From assembly GCA_013399895.1 (NCBI GenBank), contig VXBA01005478.1, positions 92,679 to 156,678 of the forward strand: a stretch of 64,000 nt of DNA, in the 5' to 3' direction. This document shows, piece after piece, positions 61,401 to 64,000 of the stretch; the stretch's first letter is position 1, and each line of letters starts with the position of its first letter. The translations under genes were made by a program, and so were the position numbers. The notes under the pieces were generated by a model. The model was not told the DNA's origin. It worked only from the letters and a program-made list of their open reading frames with translations, and searched no databases. This DNA is from Serilophus lunatus. Its lineage: Eukaryota > Chordata > Aves > Passeriformes > Eurylaimidae.

Positions 61401-64000
61401 GGGGGTGGCTGAAAGGGGAGTGATGCTGCCAAAGTCACCAAGAGGCACCGGCAGCATGAGGTGGGTCAGGAGGATGTGAAGAGCAGCACCAGGCAGGGTC
61501 GGGCAGAGAGGGACCTGTGCTGGTGACCCCATGGCCAGGCTGGACGGGGCTTGGAGCAATGGAAGGTGTCCCTGCCCATGGCAAGAGGTGGAACTGGATG
61601 AGCTTTGAGGTTTTTCCAACCCAAACCATTCCATGATTCTGTACAATGGGTGCTGGGCTGTGGTTGCCCTTGGGGCACGGAGCTCCTTGGGCAGGTGTGT
61701 CCAGACCTGGAGCTGGATGGGGCCCCCAGGCTCTGCTGCACATCAGCTGCTGAGCCAGAGGAACCCGGGGAGGGATTTTGTGCAAGTCGGTTCCTGCAGG
61801 ATTTTGTTGCTGCAGCGAGTGCGGTGCCTGGGAGCTGTTTCAGCCTGTGAATTCCCAGTCTGGTCACTGCTCTGTTTAGCCTCAGTCTGCCCGAAGTCCC
61901 ACCCCAACTCCTGCATTTAAGCAAGAAAAACAGGGAGGAGAAAAACAACACCACCGAGCGCTGCGAATCCCAGCGCTGGGTTTTTTCGAGCGGCTCTCGC
62001 CGCGCTGGCAATTTTAACCGGAGGAAATGACCTCACCTGGAGGTCCCCGGGGCCGCCGGCTGAGGGCTGGGGCCGCGGGCTGGGGAACGGGGACCTGGCC
62101 CTGATTTACTGTTTCCTGCAGCGCTTGGCCGCCGGTTCAGCCCCGGCCCGGCCCCGCTTCAGCTCCAGCCCGGCCGTCGTGCCCGCACGGCGGAGCTCGA
62201 TTCCCCTCGCTTGGCTGGGGGCAGTGAAGGATGGAGTCGCCTTTTCACAGCCTCCCTCCCCTGTGCCGGGCAGCGAAATGAGAAAAATTTGGAGGGATCA
62301 GAACCCCTTGGGATTGTGGCGAAACTCCCCCACACACCCTTCCTCCTTCTCCTCCCTCGGCGGGGATGCAGCAGGAGATGCTGGGGGTGGTCCAGGGTTG
62401 GCGGGACAGGGGGGTTACACAGCGAGGCGGCCGCCCCCCGCTCTGCCTCCCACATCCCTCCATCCCTGCGGTTTGATTCCCCTCGTTTCCAGCGTGGATG
62501 TACGAAATGGCTGTTGGGGCTGGCGGCCCCCCCGCTGCCGCACAGCTGCCTCTGGCGCTGGCCGGGCGCCAGCCCCTGGCAGATGGCGCGGGGCTATTTA
62601 GACGAGCTTCATTCGATTCCCTGTCCCGGCTCCCGCGATTTAATCAAATTATAGGAGAAGTCAATTTGCTGGATTCTCTGGTTCTTTGCAGCCCCCTGCG
62701 CTCCACTCCACTCCATTCCCCCGCTCTCCTGCCCGCACGCGGCTCCCCGAGCCCACGGCTCGCCCAGCGCTGTCCCACAGTGCCCTCCAAGGCCAAGGGC
62801 CTGCAATTCTCTTTTCCGAGCGAGGGACAAAGGGCAGCTGCCAGTGTCTGTCAGGATTTTCCCTCCTCCCTTCTCTTTATTTCTTTTTTGTTTTGTTTTT
62901 GTTTTGTTGTTATTTTACAAGCTCCCCATAGAATCACAGAATCGTTAAGGTTGGAAAAGCTCTCTAAGGTCATTGAGTCCAACCATTGCCCCAGCATTGC
63001 CAAGGCCACCAGTAGCCCATGTCCCCAAGTGCCACATCCACACAATCCCTGCAGGGATGCTGACTCCACTACTGCCCTGGGCATGCTGTTCCAGTGCCTG
63101 ACTACTATTCAAGTCAAGAAATTTCCTCTTAATATCCAACCTGAGCTCCCCTGGCACAACTTGAGGTTGTTTTCTCTTGTCCTTGTGTCTGTGTGGGTGC
63201 AGAGCCCAACTACCCCAGGGCTCCCTCCTCCTGTCAGGGAGTTGCAAAGAGTGAGAAGGTCCCCCCTGAGCCTCCTTTTCTCCAGGCTGAGCCCCCCCAG
63301 CTCCCTAAGCAGCTCCTGGTGCTCCAGACCCTTCCCCATCTCCCTTGGCCCTTGTTGTCCCTTCACCCACTCTCCATCCAAAGCACCAAAGCCCACAAGG
63401 TGATTTCAGCTCCCTGTGGCCCCGTGGGGTCTGTTCACCCATGAGCAACATGTGGGGAGGGACCAGGGCTGTCCCTGGGGCTCTGAGCACCCCAGTTTTG
63501 GGGGAAGCTACTCCAAGAAGTGGGACCTTTGGCTGCCAGGGGAAAATGAAGCTATATATATATGTATATATTTTTAAGTGTAGTCACTCATGCTTTTCAG
63601 GGGGACTTGTCTGGGTTTGGGGGATTTTTTGGTTGTGTTTTTTTTTACAAAAGGAAGCCTGGCACAGGCTGCCCAGGGCAGTGGCAGAGTCACCATCCTT
63701 AGAAGTGTTCAAAAAACATGTGGATGTGGCACTTGAGGATATGGTTTAGTGGTGAACATGGTGGTAGTGGTGGACTGGTGGTTGGACTTGATCTTAAAGG
63801 TCTTTTCCAATTTTAATGATTCTGTGATTCTGGTTTTTATTCCCCACCACCATTTCTGCCCCTGCTTTGCTGCCTGAGCTGGAAGGGAGCAGCTGGTTGT
63901 GGGGAAAGAGAAACTCAGGGCAGGTTTCCTTCCCAAAGAGAACCATGTGTGCCTGGCAGAGCCCAGGCAGCCTCTGTCCCCGCCTTTGCTTTCAGATGGA
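1423..64000 (+). CDS. TCF3: TCF3 (E2A) transcription factor gene, N-terminal coding part, split over seven or eight exons
   Basis: TCF3 is a nuclear class I bHLH E protein. It homodimerises or pairs with tissue-specific bHLH partners on CANNTG E-boxes and drives B- and T-lymphoid, muscle and neural differentiation; ID proteins antagonise it. The seven exons read here join in phase (0/1/0/1/0/1/0) to give 188 codons: activation domain 1 (residues 1 to about 50), Ser/Gly-rich linkers, a Pro/Gly-rich SPGTLSPTGG stretch, then the basic KKVRK segment and PPGLPSS. Paralogue choice: the MFPLPVANGKNRP and GSGSWGTGDQ segments fit TCF3, while TCF4 and TCF12 have MFSPPV at the same place. Mammalian TCF3 is about 650 residues, so roughly 70 % of the protein, including AD2 and bHLH, lies to the right of the window. 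The feature spans introns; each exon is listed separately. Confidence 0.96.
4284..4506 (+). mobile_element. CR1 LINE fragment, type B
   Basis: A 3' end fragment with the ggttcttcccccagagg start block and a terminal attctattctattctatga tail, the typical CR1 3' repeat. It carries C at the acaaCgctct diagnostic base. Confidence 0.9.
4620..4800 (+). promoter_or_regulatory. candidate regulatory island in intron 2
   Basis: A CpG-rich stretch runs directly into gttaacagccatgattatta and aaccatatgctg (4748-4788), which holds homeodomain-type TAAT and ATTA cores and a CATATG E-box. It is repeat-free. The regulatory role is inferred from motif content only. Confidence 0.3.
5993..6234 (+). mobile_element. 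CR1 LINE fragment, type B
   Basis: Nearly the same sequence as the copy at 4284, extended 5' to ggagctgtgtcagggcttgg. It carries G at the diagnostic base (acaaGgctct). Confidence 0.9.
7090..7660 (+). promoter_or_regulatory. AT-rich repeat-free block 1 kb before exon 3
   Basis: In a GC-rich, CR1-rich gene this 570-bp stretch is AT-rich and free of recognisable repeats. It carries a RUNX-type ACCACA near 7315 and several TTAAT and ATTAAA cores. It is a candidate conserved noncoding element. Confidence 0.3.
8255..8395 (-). mobile_element. old CR1 LINE remnant
   Basis: Read on +, it starts tcacagaatcacaaaacatg and continues through cctgcacaggaccatc and gtccaagtgcttcttgagc. This pattern belongs to an older CR1 family in reverse orientation. 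Confidence 0.75.
8638..8710 (+). CDS. TCF3: TCF3 exon 3: end of activation domain 1
   Basis: The acceptor tttctag ends at 8637 behind a 50-base pyrimidine tract, and the donor gtactg starts at 8711. The 73-nt exon encodes MFPLPVANGKNRPTTLAST followed by QFGGS and ends in phase 1 (first base of a Gly codon). With exon 2 it completes the AD1 segment LLDFSMMF. MFPLPV identifies TCF3 rather than TCF4 or TCF12. The donor departs from consensus at +4 and +5, which could leave this junction open to alternative splicing. Confidence 0.96.
10653..10785 (-). mobile_element. CR1 LINE fragment, type A, diverged
   Basis: The inverted 3' end atggaatcatggaatggttt is followed by ccactgccatgggcttggac and a gctccaagcctcatcctgcc block. 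Confidence 0.8.
11600..11801 (+). mobile_element. older CR1 LINE fragment
   Basis: It has the pattern agggttgttaaccattggaa, cccagagcagagtcaccatc, tggaagtgttcaaac, then a degraded aattccatcattcta 3' end. It is related to the copy at 63655. Confidence 0.8.
12000..12165 (+). promoter_or_regulatory. candidate cAMP-responsive element cluster in intron 3
   Basis: A perfect 8-bp CRE, TGACGTCA (12108-12115), lies with a CAATTG about 20 bp upstream and an AGGTCA nuclear-receptor half-site about 35 bp downstream, in a CpG-containing repeat-free patch. Confidence 0.35.
13075..13335 (+). promoter_or_regulatory. candidate TCF/LEF- and SOX-type element cluster in intron 3
   Basis: TTCAAAG (13094-13100), AACAAAG (13147-13153) and CCTTTGAA (13192-13199) lie within 105 bp, followed by tttaattggtg and tttaattagttag homeodomain-type cores. 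No repeat is visible here. Confidence 0.35.
13915..14290 (+). mobile_element. CR1 LINE fragment, type A
   Basis: About 375 bp, from the ctggagaagagagggctcca block through ccctggcacagggtgcccag to the 3' end accattgtgggattcca. Confidence 0.9.
14881..15008 (-). mobile_element. CR1 LINE fragment, type A, short
   Basis: The inverted 3' end agaatcacagaatggtttgg is followed by gccatggacagggacaccc; the copy stops at the ccaacctggcc block. Confidence 0.85.
15755..15950 (+). mobile_element. CR1 LINE fragment, type A
   Basis: From gatattgggaaggaattgtt to accattgtgggattctgtga. Confidence 0.9.
16340..16560 (+). promoter_or_regulatory. AT-rich island with E-boxes in intron 3
   Basis: aataatattattattcattt-type sequence is followed by a CACCTG E-box (16482-16487) and a CAGCTG E-box (16512-16517). 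E proteins themselves bind such sites. Confidence 0.3.
17100..17510 (+). mobile_element. CR1 LINE fragment, type A, about 410 bp
   Basis: It begins at the tccagtggaggccatggagg block, runs through the gagaagctgtggctgcccc core, and ends in a diverged cccactgaaatgaat 3' end, as does the inverted copy at 34576. Confidence 0.9.
17520..17718 (+). mobile_element. CR1 LINE fragment, type A, directly behind the previous copy
   Basis: It restarts at gatattggaaaagaattgtt and ends in caactcaaattgttctatg. The two copies lie in the same orientation with almost no spacer. Confidence 0.85.
18002..18326 (+). mobile_element. CR1 LINE fragment, type B
   Basis: It includes the 5' extension ctgcagctcctcccgagggg and ends in gattccattattctgta. 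It carries G at the diagnostic base. Confidence 0.9.
18560..18730 (+). promoter_or_regulatory. AT-rich repeat-free island in intron 3
   Basis: Sequence around aagtttaattaattttgttg contains paired TAATTA homeodomain-type sites between two GC-rich stretches. Role inferred. Confidence 0.25.
20370..20530 (+). promoter_or_regulatory. AT-rich island with a perfect octamer in intron 3
   Basis: ATTTGCAT (20460-20467), the POU/OCT octamer, lies close to a CATATG E-box near 20440 and a TTAATTAGG homeodomain-type site near 20406. Confidence 0.35.
20795..21188 (+). mobile_element. CR1 LINE fragment, type A, with internal deletion
   Basis: It starts ccctgggctgatcccacagc and carries the gagctgctggagagagtcc block. 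It jumps from the ggagctggagaggc block straight to ccaggttggagcccc, so the central tgtggctgcccc core is missing. It ends gattctgtgatt. Confidence 0.9.
21985..22177 (+). mobile_element. CR1 LINE fragment, type A, diverged
   Basis: ttgcccagagaggttatggg, tccttggaagtgttcac and gttggacggggcttggagc are followed by the 3' end ctgttcatgattccatg. Confidence 0.8.
22620..23066 (+). mobile_element. CR1 LINE fragment, type B, 450 bp
   Basis: It extends 5' to agtgtccaaaggagggacat and cttggctcgttcagccagag. The 3' end is gatattctaagattctggga. It carries G at the diagnostic base. Confidence 0.92.
24118..24332 (+). mobile_element. CR1 LINE fragment, type B
   Basis: It begins ttaaggaaaggttcttccc, as does the copy at 4284, and carries C at the diagnostic base. 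It ends gattccattattctgtt. Confidence 0.9.
25220..25495 (-). mobile_element. CR1 LINE fragment, type A
   Basis: The inverted 3' end tagaatcatggaatggtttg is followed by the cagccacagcttctctgggc core and ccctgccctctggcagtgg. Confidence 0.9.
26948..27132 (-). mobile_element. CR1 LINE fragment, type A
   Basis: The inverted copy runs from atcatggaatcccacaatgg to gggcctccccaccctcatc. It ends about 170 bp before the GC-rich block that precedes the candidate alternative first exon. Confidence 0.9.
27300..27460 (+). promoter_or_regulatory. candidate internal promoter and 5' UTR for the alternative first exon
   Basis: A GC-rich stretch stands out within intron 3. It contains a run of four G-triplets (27384-27398), repeated gagctgc units, and a CpG cluster at 27413-27437. 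A TATA-like cataaaa lies at 27249-27255. A CR1 copy ends just upstream at about 27132, so the promoter block itself is repeat-free. A transcription start cannot be fixed from sequence. Confidence 0.4.
27461..27488 (+). CDS. TCF3: candidate alternative first coding exon of TCF3 (MANHKKLFG)
   Basis: An ATG at 27461 sits in strong Kozak context (G at -3, G at +4) and opens MANHKKLFG. The frame has a TGA 13 codons upstream (27422-27424), so this is its first Met. The reading frame meets a donor, gtaggt, at 27489 in phase 1. Exon 4 is the next TCF3 exon and is entered in phase 1, so splicing gives MANHKKLFGG-LDERPGSGSWG without a frame break. The region upstream is GC-rich and promoter-like. The product would lack AD1. 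This is inference from sequence; a start exon of an unrelated nested transcript is the main alternative. Confidence 0.5.
28420..28498 (+). mobile_element. CR1 LINE 3' end, short
   Basis: Only the last 80 bp are present: gtctagtggaaagtgtccct, ccatggcagggggtagaatg, then tctgggatcctgtgag. Confidence 0.75.
30031..30045 (-). promoter_or_regulatory. CTCF-like motif
   Basis: TGCCATCTACTGGCA resembles the reverse complement of the CTCF core. It is a short-motif match only. Confidence 0.25.
32010..32205 (+). promoter_or_regulatory. AT-rich island with a perfect octamer in intron 3
   Basis: ATGCAAAT (32171-32178) lies in repeat-free sequence with taatctgattttacattgca and aaattaaacaatact upstream. Confidence 0.35.
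32645..33332 (+). mobile_element. CR1 LINE fragment, type A, longest + copy (about 690 bp)
   Basis: It starts in the cagcatct-like block near 32645, passes gtgagaagctccacaagccc, ctgccccctcaggtgagacc and the gtggctgcctcatccctgg core, and ends accattgtgggattccatga. It is the same element as the inverted copy at 34576-35245. Confidence 0.92.
34576..35245 (-). mobile_element. CR1 LINE fragment, type A, about 670 bp, inverted
   Basis: It starts on + with the inverted 3' end cacagaatcccataataatt, carries the full core, and continues past tgaggtgagaccccacct-type sequence to gtggagcttctcactcacca. The 5' end abuts the CATC microsatellite. Confidence 0.92.
35246..35298. repeat. (CATC)n microsatellite
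   Basis: About twelve consecutive CATC units with slight variation at both ends, directly next to the 5' side of an inverted CR1 copy. Confidence 0.95.
35714..35812 (+). mobile_element. old CR1 LINE 3' end
   Basis: gtcctgtgcagggccaggag, ttgaactcaataatccctgt, then gataattctgtgattctgtt. Confidence 0.8.
36510..36782 (-). mobile_element. CR1 LINE fragment, type B
   Basis: The inverted copy begins gtcctgagctggaagggacc and ends in ccctgggctcctggccctgg. It carries C at the diagnostic base (read as agagcGttgtcc on +). Confidence 0.9.
36830..36925 (-). mobile_element. CR1 LINE fragment, type A, short
   Basis: ctctgccacggacaggggca, ccttccactagaccaggttg and gctccatgccctgtccagcc form an inverted type A 3' part beside the type B copy. 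Confidence 0.75.
37686..37755 (+). mobile_element. CR1 LINE 3' end, short
   Basis: The segment gatctttaaggtccctccaa, acacaagccattccatgac is a truncated CR1 tail. Confidence 0.65.
38000..38034. repeat. A-rich homopolymer tract
   Basis: Two runs of ten or more A separated by gtt. Confidence 0.9.
38265..38458 (+). mobile_element. CR1 LINE fragment, type A
   Basis: From ttccctgggagggtgggcag to aaaccatgccatgatttt. Confidence 0.88.
38698..38790 (-). mobile_element. old CR1 LINE remnant
   Basis: tcatagaatatcctgacttg, gaaggcacccacaagggtca, then gtcctgaccttgtccagc is a common inverted 3' end of an older CR1 group. Confidence 0.7.
39127..39360 (-). mobile_element. CR1 LINE fragment, type A
   Basis: From catagaatcatggaatggtt through the cagccacagcttctctgggc core to cttaatatataaactaaatc. 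Confidence 0.9.
39550..39780 (+). promoter_or_regulatory. AT-rich island with POU-type palindrome in intron 3
   Basis: It holds ATGAATATTCAT (39702-39713), a 12-bp perfect palindrome shared with 42670-42681, plus TTTTAATTAG and several TTAAT cores. Confidence 0.35.
40026..40430 (-). mobile_element. CR1 LINE fragment, type A, about 400 bp
   Basis: The inverted 3' end cacagaatcatggaatggtt is followed by ggagcccctttaggcactgg and gagaggggctccagccctca. Confidence 0.9.
41366..41565 (-). mobile_element. CR1 LINE fragment, type A
   Basis: From cacagaatcatggaatggtc to ctcacagggaagaatttctt. Confidence 0.9.
41881..42090 (-). mobile_element. older CR1 LINE fragment of a different family
   Basis: ggcacagaatcccagaatga, gtcaggttggaagggactgc, then gctgaagcagggtcatccca and ggattgcatccagatgcttc. 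It is inverted and clearly older than the type A and B copies. Confidence 0.8.
42480..42870 (+). promoter_or_regulatory. AT-rich island with octamer and POU-type palindrome, 1.9 kb before exon 4
   Basis: ATGAATATTCAT (42670-42681), ATGCAAAT (42709-42716) and gattaatatgcataattatg lie within 50 bp. It is repeat-free and contrasts strongly with the GC-rich flanks. It is the strongest enhancer candidate in the window by motif density, without functional evidence. Confidence 0.4.
43511..43816 (+). mobile_element. CR1 LINE fragment, type A
   Basis: From ctaaaggggctccaagagag through the gaagctgtggctgccccatc core to ccatgccatgattct. Confidence 0.9.
44598..44671 (+). CDS. TCF3: TCF3 exon 4: Ser/Gly-rich linker
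   Basis: The acceptor ttttcggtag ends at 44597 and the donor gtaagg begins at 44672. The exon enters in phase 1 and leaves in phase 0 (74 nt). It encodes (G)LDERPGSGSWG followed by TGDQNSSTFDQGR. This matches the E-protein conserved block GSGSWGxGDQxSxxFD that follows AD1. It is separated from exon 3 by a 36-kb intron. It is also the natural acceptor for the alternative first exon at 27461-27488, which ends in the same phase. Confidence 0.96.
44672..45634 (+). other. TCF3: TCF3 intron 4 (1.0 kb)
   Basis: A short intron without a recognisable CR1 copy. An AT-rich tata-type stretch lies at 45293-45345. It ends in a tandem cagcag acceptor. Confidence 0.9.
45635..45728 (+). CDS. TCF3: TCF3 exon 5: Ser/His-rich linker
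   Basis: The acceptor AG is at 45633-45634; a second AG three bases upstream (45630-45631) makes a tandem NAGNAG site. The 94-nt exon runs from phase 0 to phase 1 and encodes SYGEGPHYGEHRDISSHNS followed by ISSSPFLGAGLVG. The donor gtaagt at 45729 is consensus. The segment aligns with the mammalian TCF3 stretch SSLSSSTFLGPGLGGK. Use of the upstream AG would insert one Gln between Arg74 and Ser75. Confidence 0.95.
47459..47706 (-). mobile_element. CR1 LINE fragment, type A, small internal deletion
   Basis: The inverted copy begins tagaatcatggaatcataga. The gggcaccctgtg part of the core is missing, so cagccacagcttttctgtgc runs directly into cagggcctcccc. Confidence 0.88.
48862..49235 (+). mobile_element. 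CR1 LINE fragment, type B, 3' end missing
   Basis: It starts ggaagtgtccaaaggaggga and stops at ggtgtctgtgcc, where unrelated sequence follows. CR1 elements normally end in a complete 3' tail, so this copy lost it after insertion. It carries C at the diagnostic base. Confidence 0.9.
49490..49620 (+). promoter_or_regulatory. AT-rich repeat-free island in intron 5
   Basis: gtagtaattatttctagtaa and ttagctgcctttc carry paired TAATTA-type cores in a repeat-free stretch just 3' of the truncated type B CR1. Confidence 0.25.
49875..49960 (+). mobile_element. old CR1 LINE 3' end
   Basis: gagtcctgtgcaggaccagg, actttgatgatccttgtgtg, then tcccttccaacttgggacat. Confidence 0.8.
51172..51845 (-). mobile_element. 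CR1 LINE fragment, type B, longest copy (about 670 bp)
   Basis: The inverted copy runs from acagaatcctagaatgtcct through the core and the 5' extension gctgaacgagccaagtgccc to gggatctggcacctgccctt and agtttgagattgcccagtg. It carries G at the diagnostic base. Confidence 0.92.
51893..52017 (+). mobile_element. CR1 LINE 3' end, type A
   Basis: gcagcctggtccagtagaag, ccatgacagggggtagaact, then accattctgtgattccatga. Confidence 0.85.
52443..52580 (+). mobile_element. CR1 LINE 3' end, type A, small deletion
   Basis: agagaagctgtggctgcccc to accattctgagattctctg. The tccctgcccatggcagg part is lost. Confidence 0.88.
53040..53155 (+). repeat. polypyrimidine (CT-rich) tract
   Basis: More than 100 bases almost purely C and T, including ccttg and cttcc repeats. 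Confidence 0.9.
53478..53747 (+). mobile_element. CR1 LINE fragment, type A
   Basis: From ctgagtgacaggacaagggg to accagtctggaattctata. Confidence 0.88.
54386..54453 (+). CDS. TCF3: TCF3 exon 6: SYSTFGRDTGM linker
   Basis: A strong polypyrimidine tract and ctctgcag end at 54385, and the donor gtaatg starts at 54454. The 68-nt exon enters in phase 1 and leaves in phase 0, encoding (G)KGSERASYSTFGRDTGM then PGLNQ. The E-protein hallmark ERxSYSxFGRD is visible (TCF4 has ERGSYSSYGRE), which confirms the frame. Confidence 0.95.
55058..55519 (+). mobile_element. CR1 LINE fragment, type A, about 460 bp
   Basis: From tgatgtggagctgctggaga through the gggtgcccagagaagctgtg core to accagcctgggattccatga. 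Confidence 0.92.
57113..57295 (+). repeat. left copy of a duplicated intronic segment flanking exon 7
   Basis: It shares long blocks in the same order with 58387-58570, for example GAGCTCAGATGTGAGTTTAG, TTCTTGTCACAGTTCCCC and CCTCCAGAGTCACTTTCCTG. It does not resemble CR1. Confidence 0.9.
57686..57815 (+). CDS. TCF3: TCF3 exon 7: SPGTLSPTGG segment
   Basis: The acceptor ttgtttgcag ends at 57685 and the donor gtgagt starts at 57816. The 130-nt exon runs from phase 0 to phase 1. It encodes TGFLPSEMGIASPGTLSPTG then GKGGSQYFSYPNNPRRRGAE and SSI. The SPGTLSPTGxKGxSQYxxY pattern and the RRR cluster are conserved in the TCF3/TCF4/TCF12 family. The exon is flanked on both sides by copies of the same 160-bp intronic sequence (57113-57295 and 58387-58570). 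Confidence 0.96.
57816..59426 (+). other. TCF3: TCF3 intron 7 (1.6 kb)
   Basis: It contains the right copy of the duplicated segment (58387-58570) and a short tandem aaaaatg-type run near 58780-58805. No CR1 copy is visible. Confidence 0.9.
58387..58570 (+). repeat. right copy of the duplicated intronic segment
   Basis: Same orientation as 57113-57295, with exon 7 between the two copies. The minus strand of both copies can be translated into similar peptides, but neither has further gene evidence. Confidence 0.9.
59427..59476 (+). CDS. TCF3: TCF3 exon 8: basic KKVRK segment and PPGLPSS
   Basis: The acceptor ccctaacccag (with a branch-like ctaac) ends at 59426, and the donor gtaagt starts at 59477. 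This 50-nt exon enters in phase 1 and leaves in phase 0, encoding DGQPKKVRKVPPGLPSS. The string PKKVRKVPPGLPSS is close to invariant among E proteins; PKKVRKV resembles a monopartite nuclear localisation signal. In the family the next residues are V-Y-x-P-S, encoded by a following exon that could not be found in the remaining 4.5 kb. Confidence 0.96.
60077..60230 (+). repeat. 40-bp minisatellite
   Basis: Two exact tandem 40-bp units (60101-60140 and 60141-60180) built from aactctgtccccaggctctg plus tcccatgggctccatcccca, with degenerate partial units on both sides. Confidence 0.95.
60816..61030 (-). mobile_element. CR1 LINE fragment, type A
   Basis: From cataggatcatgaaatggtt through the cagccacagcttctctgggc core to cacatctcatctaaatctcc. 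Confidence 0.9.
61250..61390 (+). promoter_or_regulatory. AT-rich repeat-free island downstream of exon 8
   Basis: aataaataggttaatcagca, ttattaaaatgaagtgcttt and aatctgcaattcc stand between GC-rich sequence on both sides. Role inferred. Confidence 0.25.
61520..61640 (+). mobile_element. CR1 LINE 3' end, type A
   Basis: ggctggacggggcttggagc, ccatggcaagaggtggaact, then accattccatgattctgta. Confidence 0.85.
61950..62800 (+). promoter_or_regulatory. CpG-rich block downstream of exon 8, candidate internal promoter
   Basis: CpG density is high at 61955-62190 and 62395-62800, including ccggggccgccggctgaggg. In TCF4 and TCF12, promoters for short isoforms lie upstream of the exon that follows PPGLPSS, which makes the position suggestive. 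A homeodomain-rich gatttaatcaaattatagga lies at 62636-62655. Confidence 0.35.
62930..63405 (-). mobile_element. older CR1 LINE fragment, about 470 bp
   Basis: The inverted 3' end atagaatcacagaatcgtta is followed by ggtcattgagtccaaccatt, ctgggcatgctgttccagtg and gagcctccttttctccaggc. It belongs to a different family from types A and B. Confidence 0.9.
63655..63834 (+). mobile_element. older CR1 LINE fragment
   Basis: ctggcacaggctgcccaggg, agagtcaccatccttagaag and ggacttgatcttaaaggtct are followed by atgattctgtgattctgg. Confidence 0.88.
63996..64000 (+). CDS. TCF3: possible start of the next TCF3 exon, cut by the window edge
   Basis: The last bases read cctttgctttcag then atgga. The pyrimidine tract plus CAG is a good acceptor ending at 63995. 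In phase 1, G|AT GGA gives Asp-Gly, the residues that open the E-protein exon following the VYPSS exon (DGSLHPS in mammalian TCF3, DGHHSS in TCF4). Only five bases are visible, so the call rests on splice context and phase. Confidence 0.45.

Larger units (their letters stand above)
59477..63995 (+). other. TCF3: TCF3 sequence downstream of exon 8 (4.5 kb), expected exon not found
   Basis: It begins with consensus donor gtaagt and ends at a good acceptor. It holds a 40-bp tandem repeat (60077-60230), four CR1 copies, an AT-rich island (61250-61390) and a CpG-rich block (61950-62800). A reading of the + strand for an acceptor followed by a V-Y-P-S-S-like start gave no convincing exon. Confidence 0.7.

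Noticed and set aside
62498..63403. 301-codon open frame on + beginning MYEMAVGAGG
   Set aside because: The second half reads through an inverted CR1 copy, and there is no TCF3 similarity. Only the CpG-rich block itself was kept as a promoter candidate.

Overview
The window is bird nuclear DNA, probably from a songbird. It carries the 5' half of one gene on the + strand: TCF3 (E2A), the class I basic helix-loop-helix transcription factor. Seven coding exons with consensus splice sites and consistent phases can be read, at 1423-1497, 8638-8710, 44598-44671, 45635-45728, 54386-54453, 57686-57815 and 59427-59476. Together they give 188 codons: the activation domain 1 helix with its LDFS core, Ser/Gly-rich linker exons, and the basic KKVRK segment followed by PPGLPSS. 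A further exon probably begins at 63996 and runs off the window. The bHLH end of the protein (E12/E47 exons) lies outside. No second protein-coding gene could be supported on either strand.

The avian assignment rests on more than 40 fragments of CR1 LINEs in both orientations, many ending in the typical 'tccaacccaaaccatt..gattcta' 3' end, and on the bird-like TCF3 N-terminus (MNQQQQRM). The CR1 copies fall into at least two families. Type A carries 'cccagagaagctgtggctgcc'-like sequence. Type B carries 'ggttcttcccccagagg'-like sequence, is remarkably uniform, and splits into two sub-lineages at one diagnostic base. Almost all the long open reading frames in the window are these elements or low-complexity intron.

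Layout: 1-1395 is the end of the upstream (5' UTR) intron; intron 2 (1498-8637) is 7.1 kb; intron 3 (8711-44597) is 36 kb and holds most of the CR1 load; introns 4 to 7 lie between 44672 and 59426; and a 4.5-kb stretch follows exon 8 (59477-63995), in which the exon expected from other vertebrate E proteins could not be found. Between the CR1 blocks lie repeat-free, often AT-rich islands with perfect octamer, CRE, TCF/LEF, E-box and homeodomain-type motifs. These are the best enhancer candidates, but conservation could not be tested here.

The most interesting signal is an apparent alternative first exon in intron 3 (27461-27488). It is a GC-rich, G-quadruplex-containing, promoter-like stretch followed by an ATG in strong Kozak context, with an in-frame stop upstream. 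It encodes MANHKKLFG and ends at a gtaggt donor in phase 1, exactly the phase needed to join exon 4. If used, it would make a TCF3 protein lacking activation domain 1, comparable in logic to the internally initiated short isoforms of TCF4 and TCF12.
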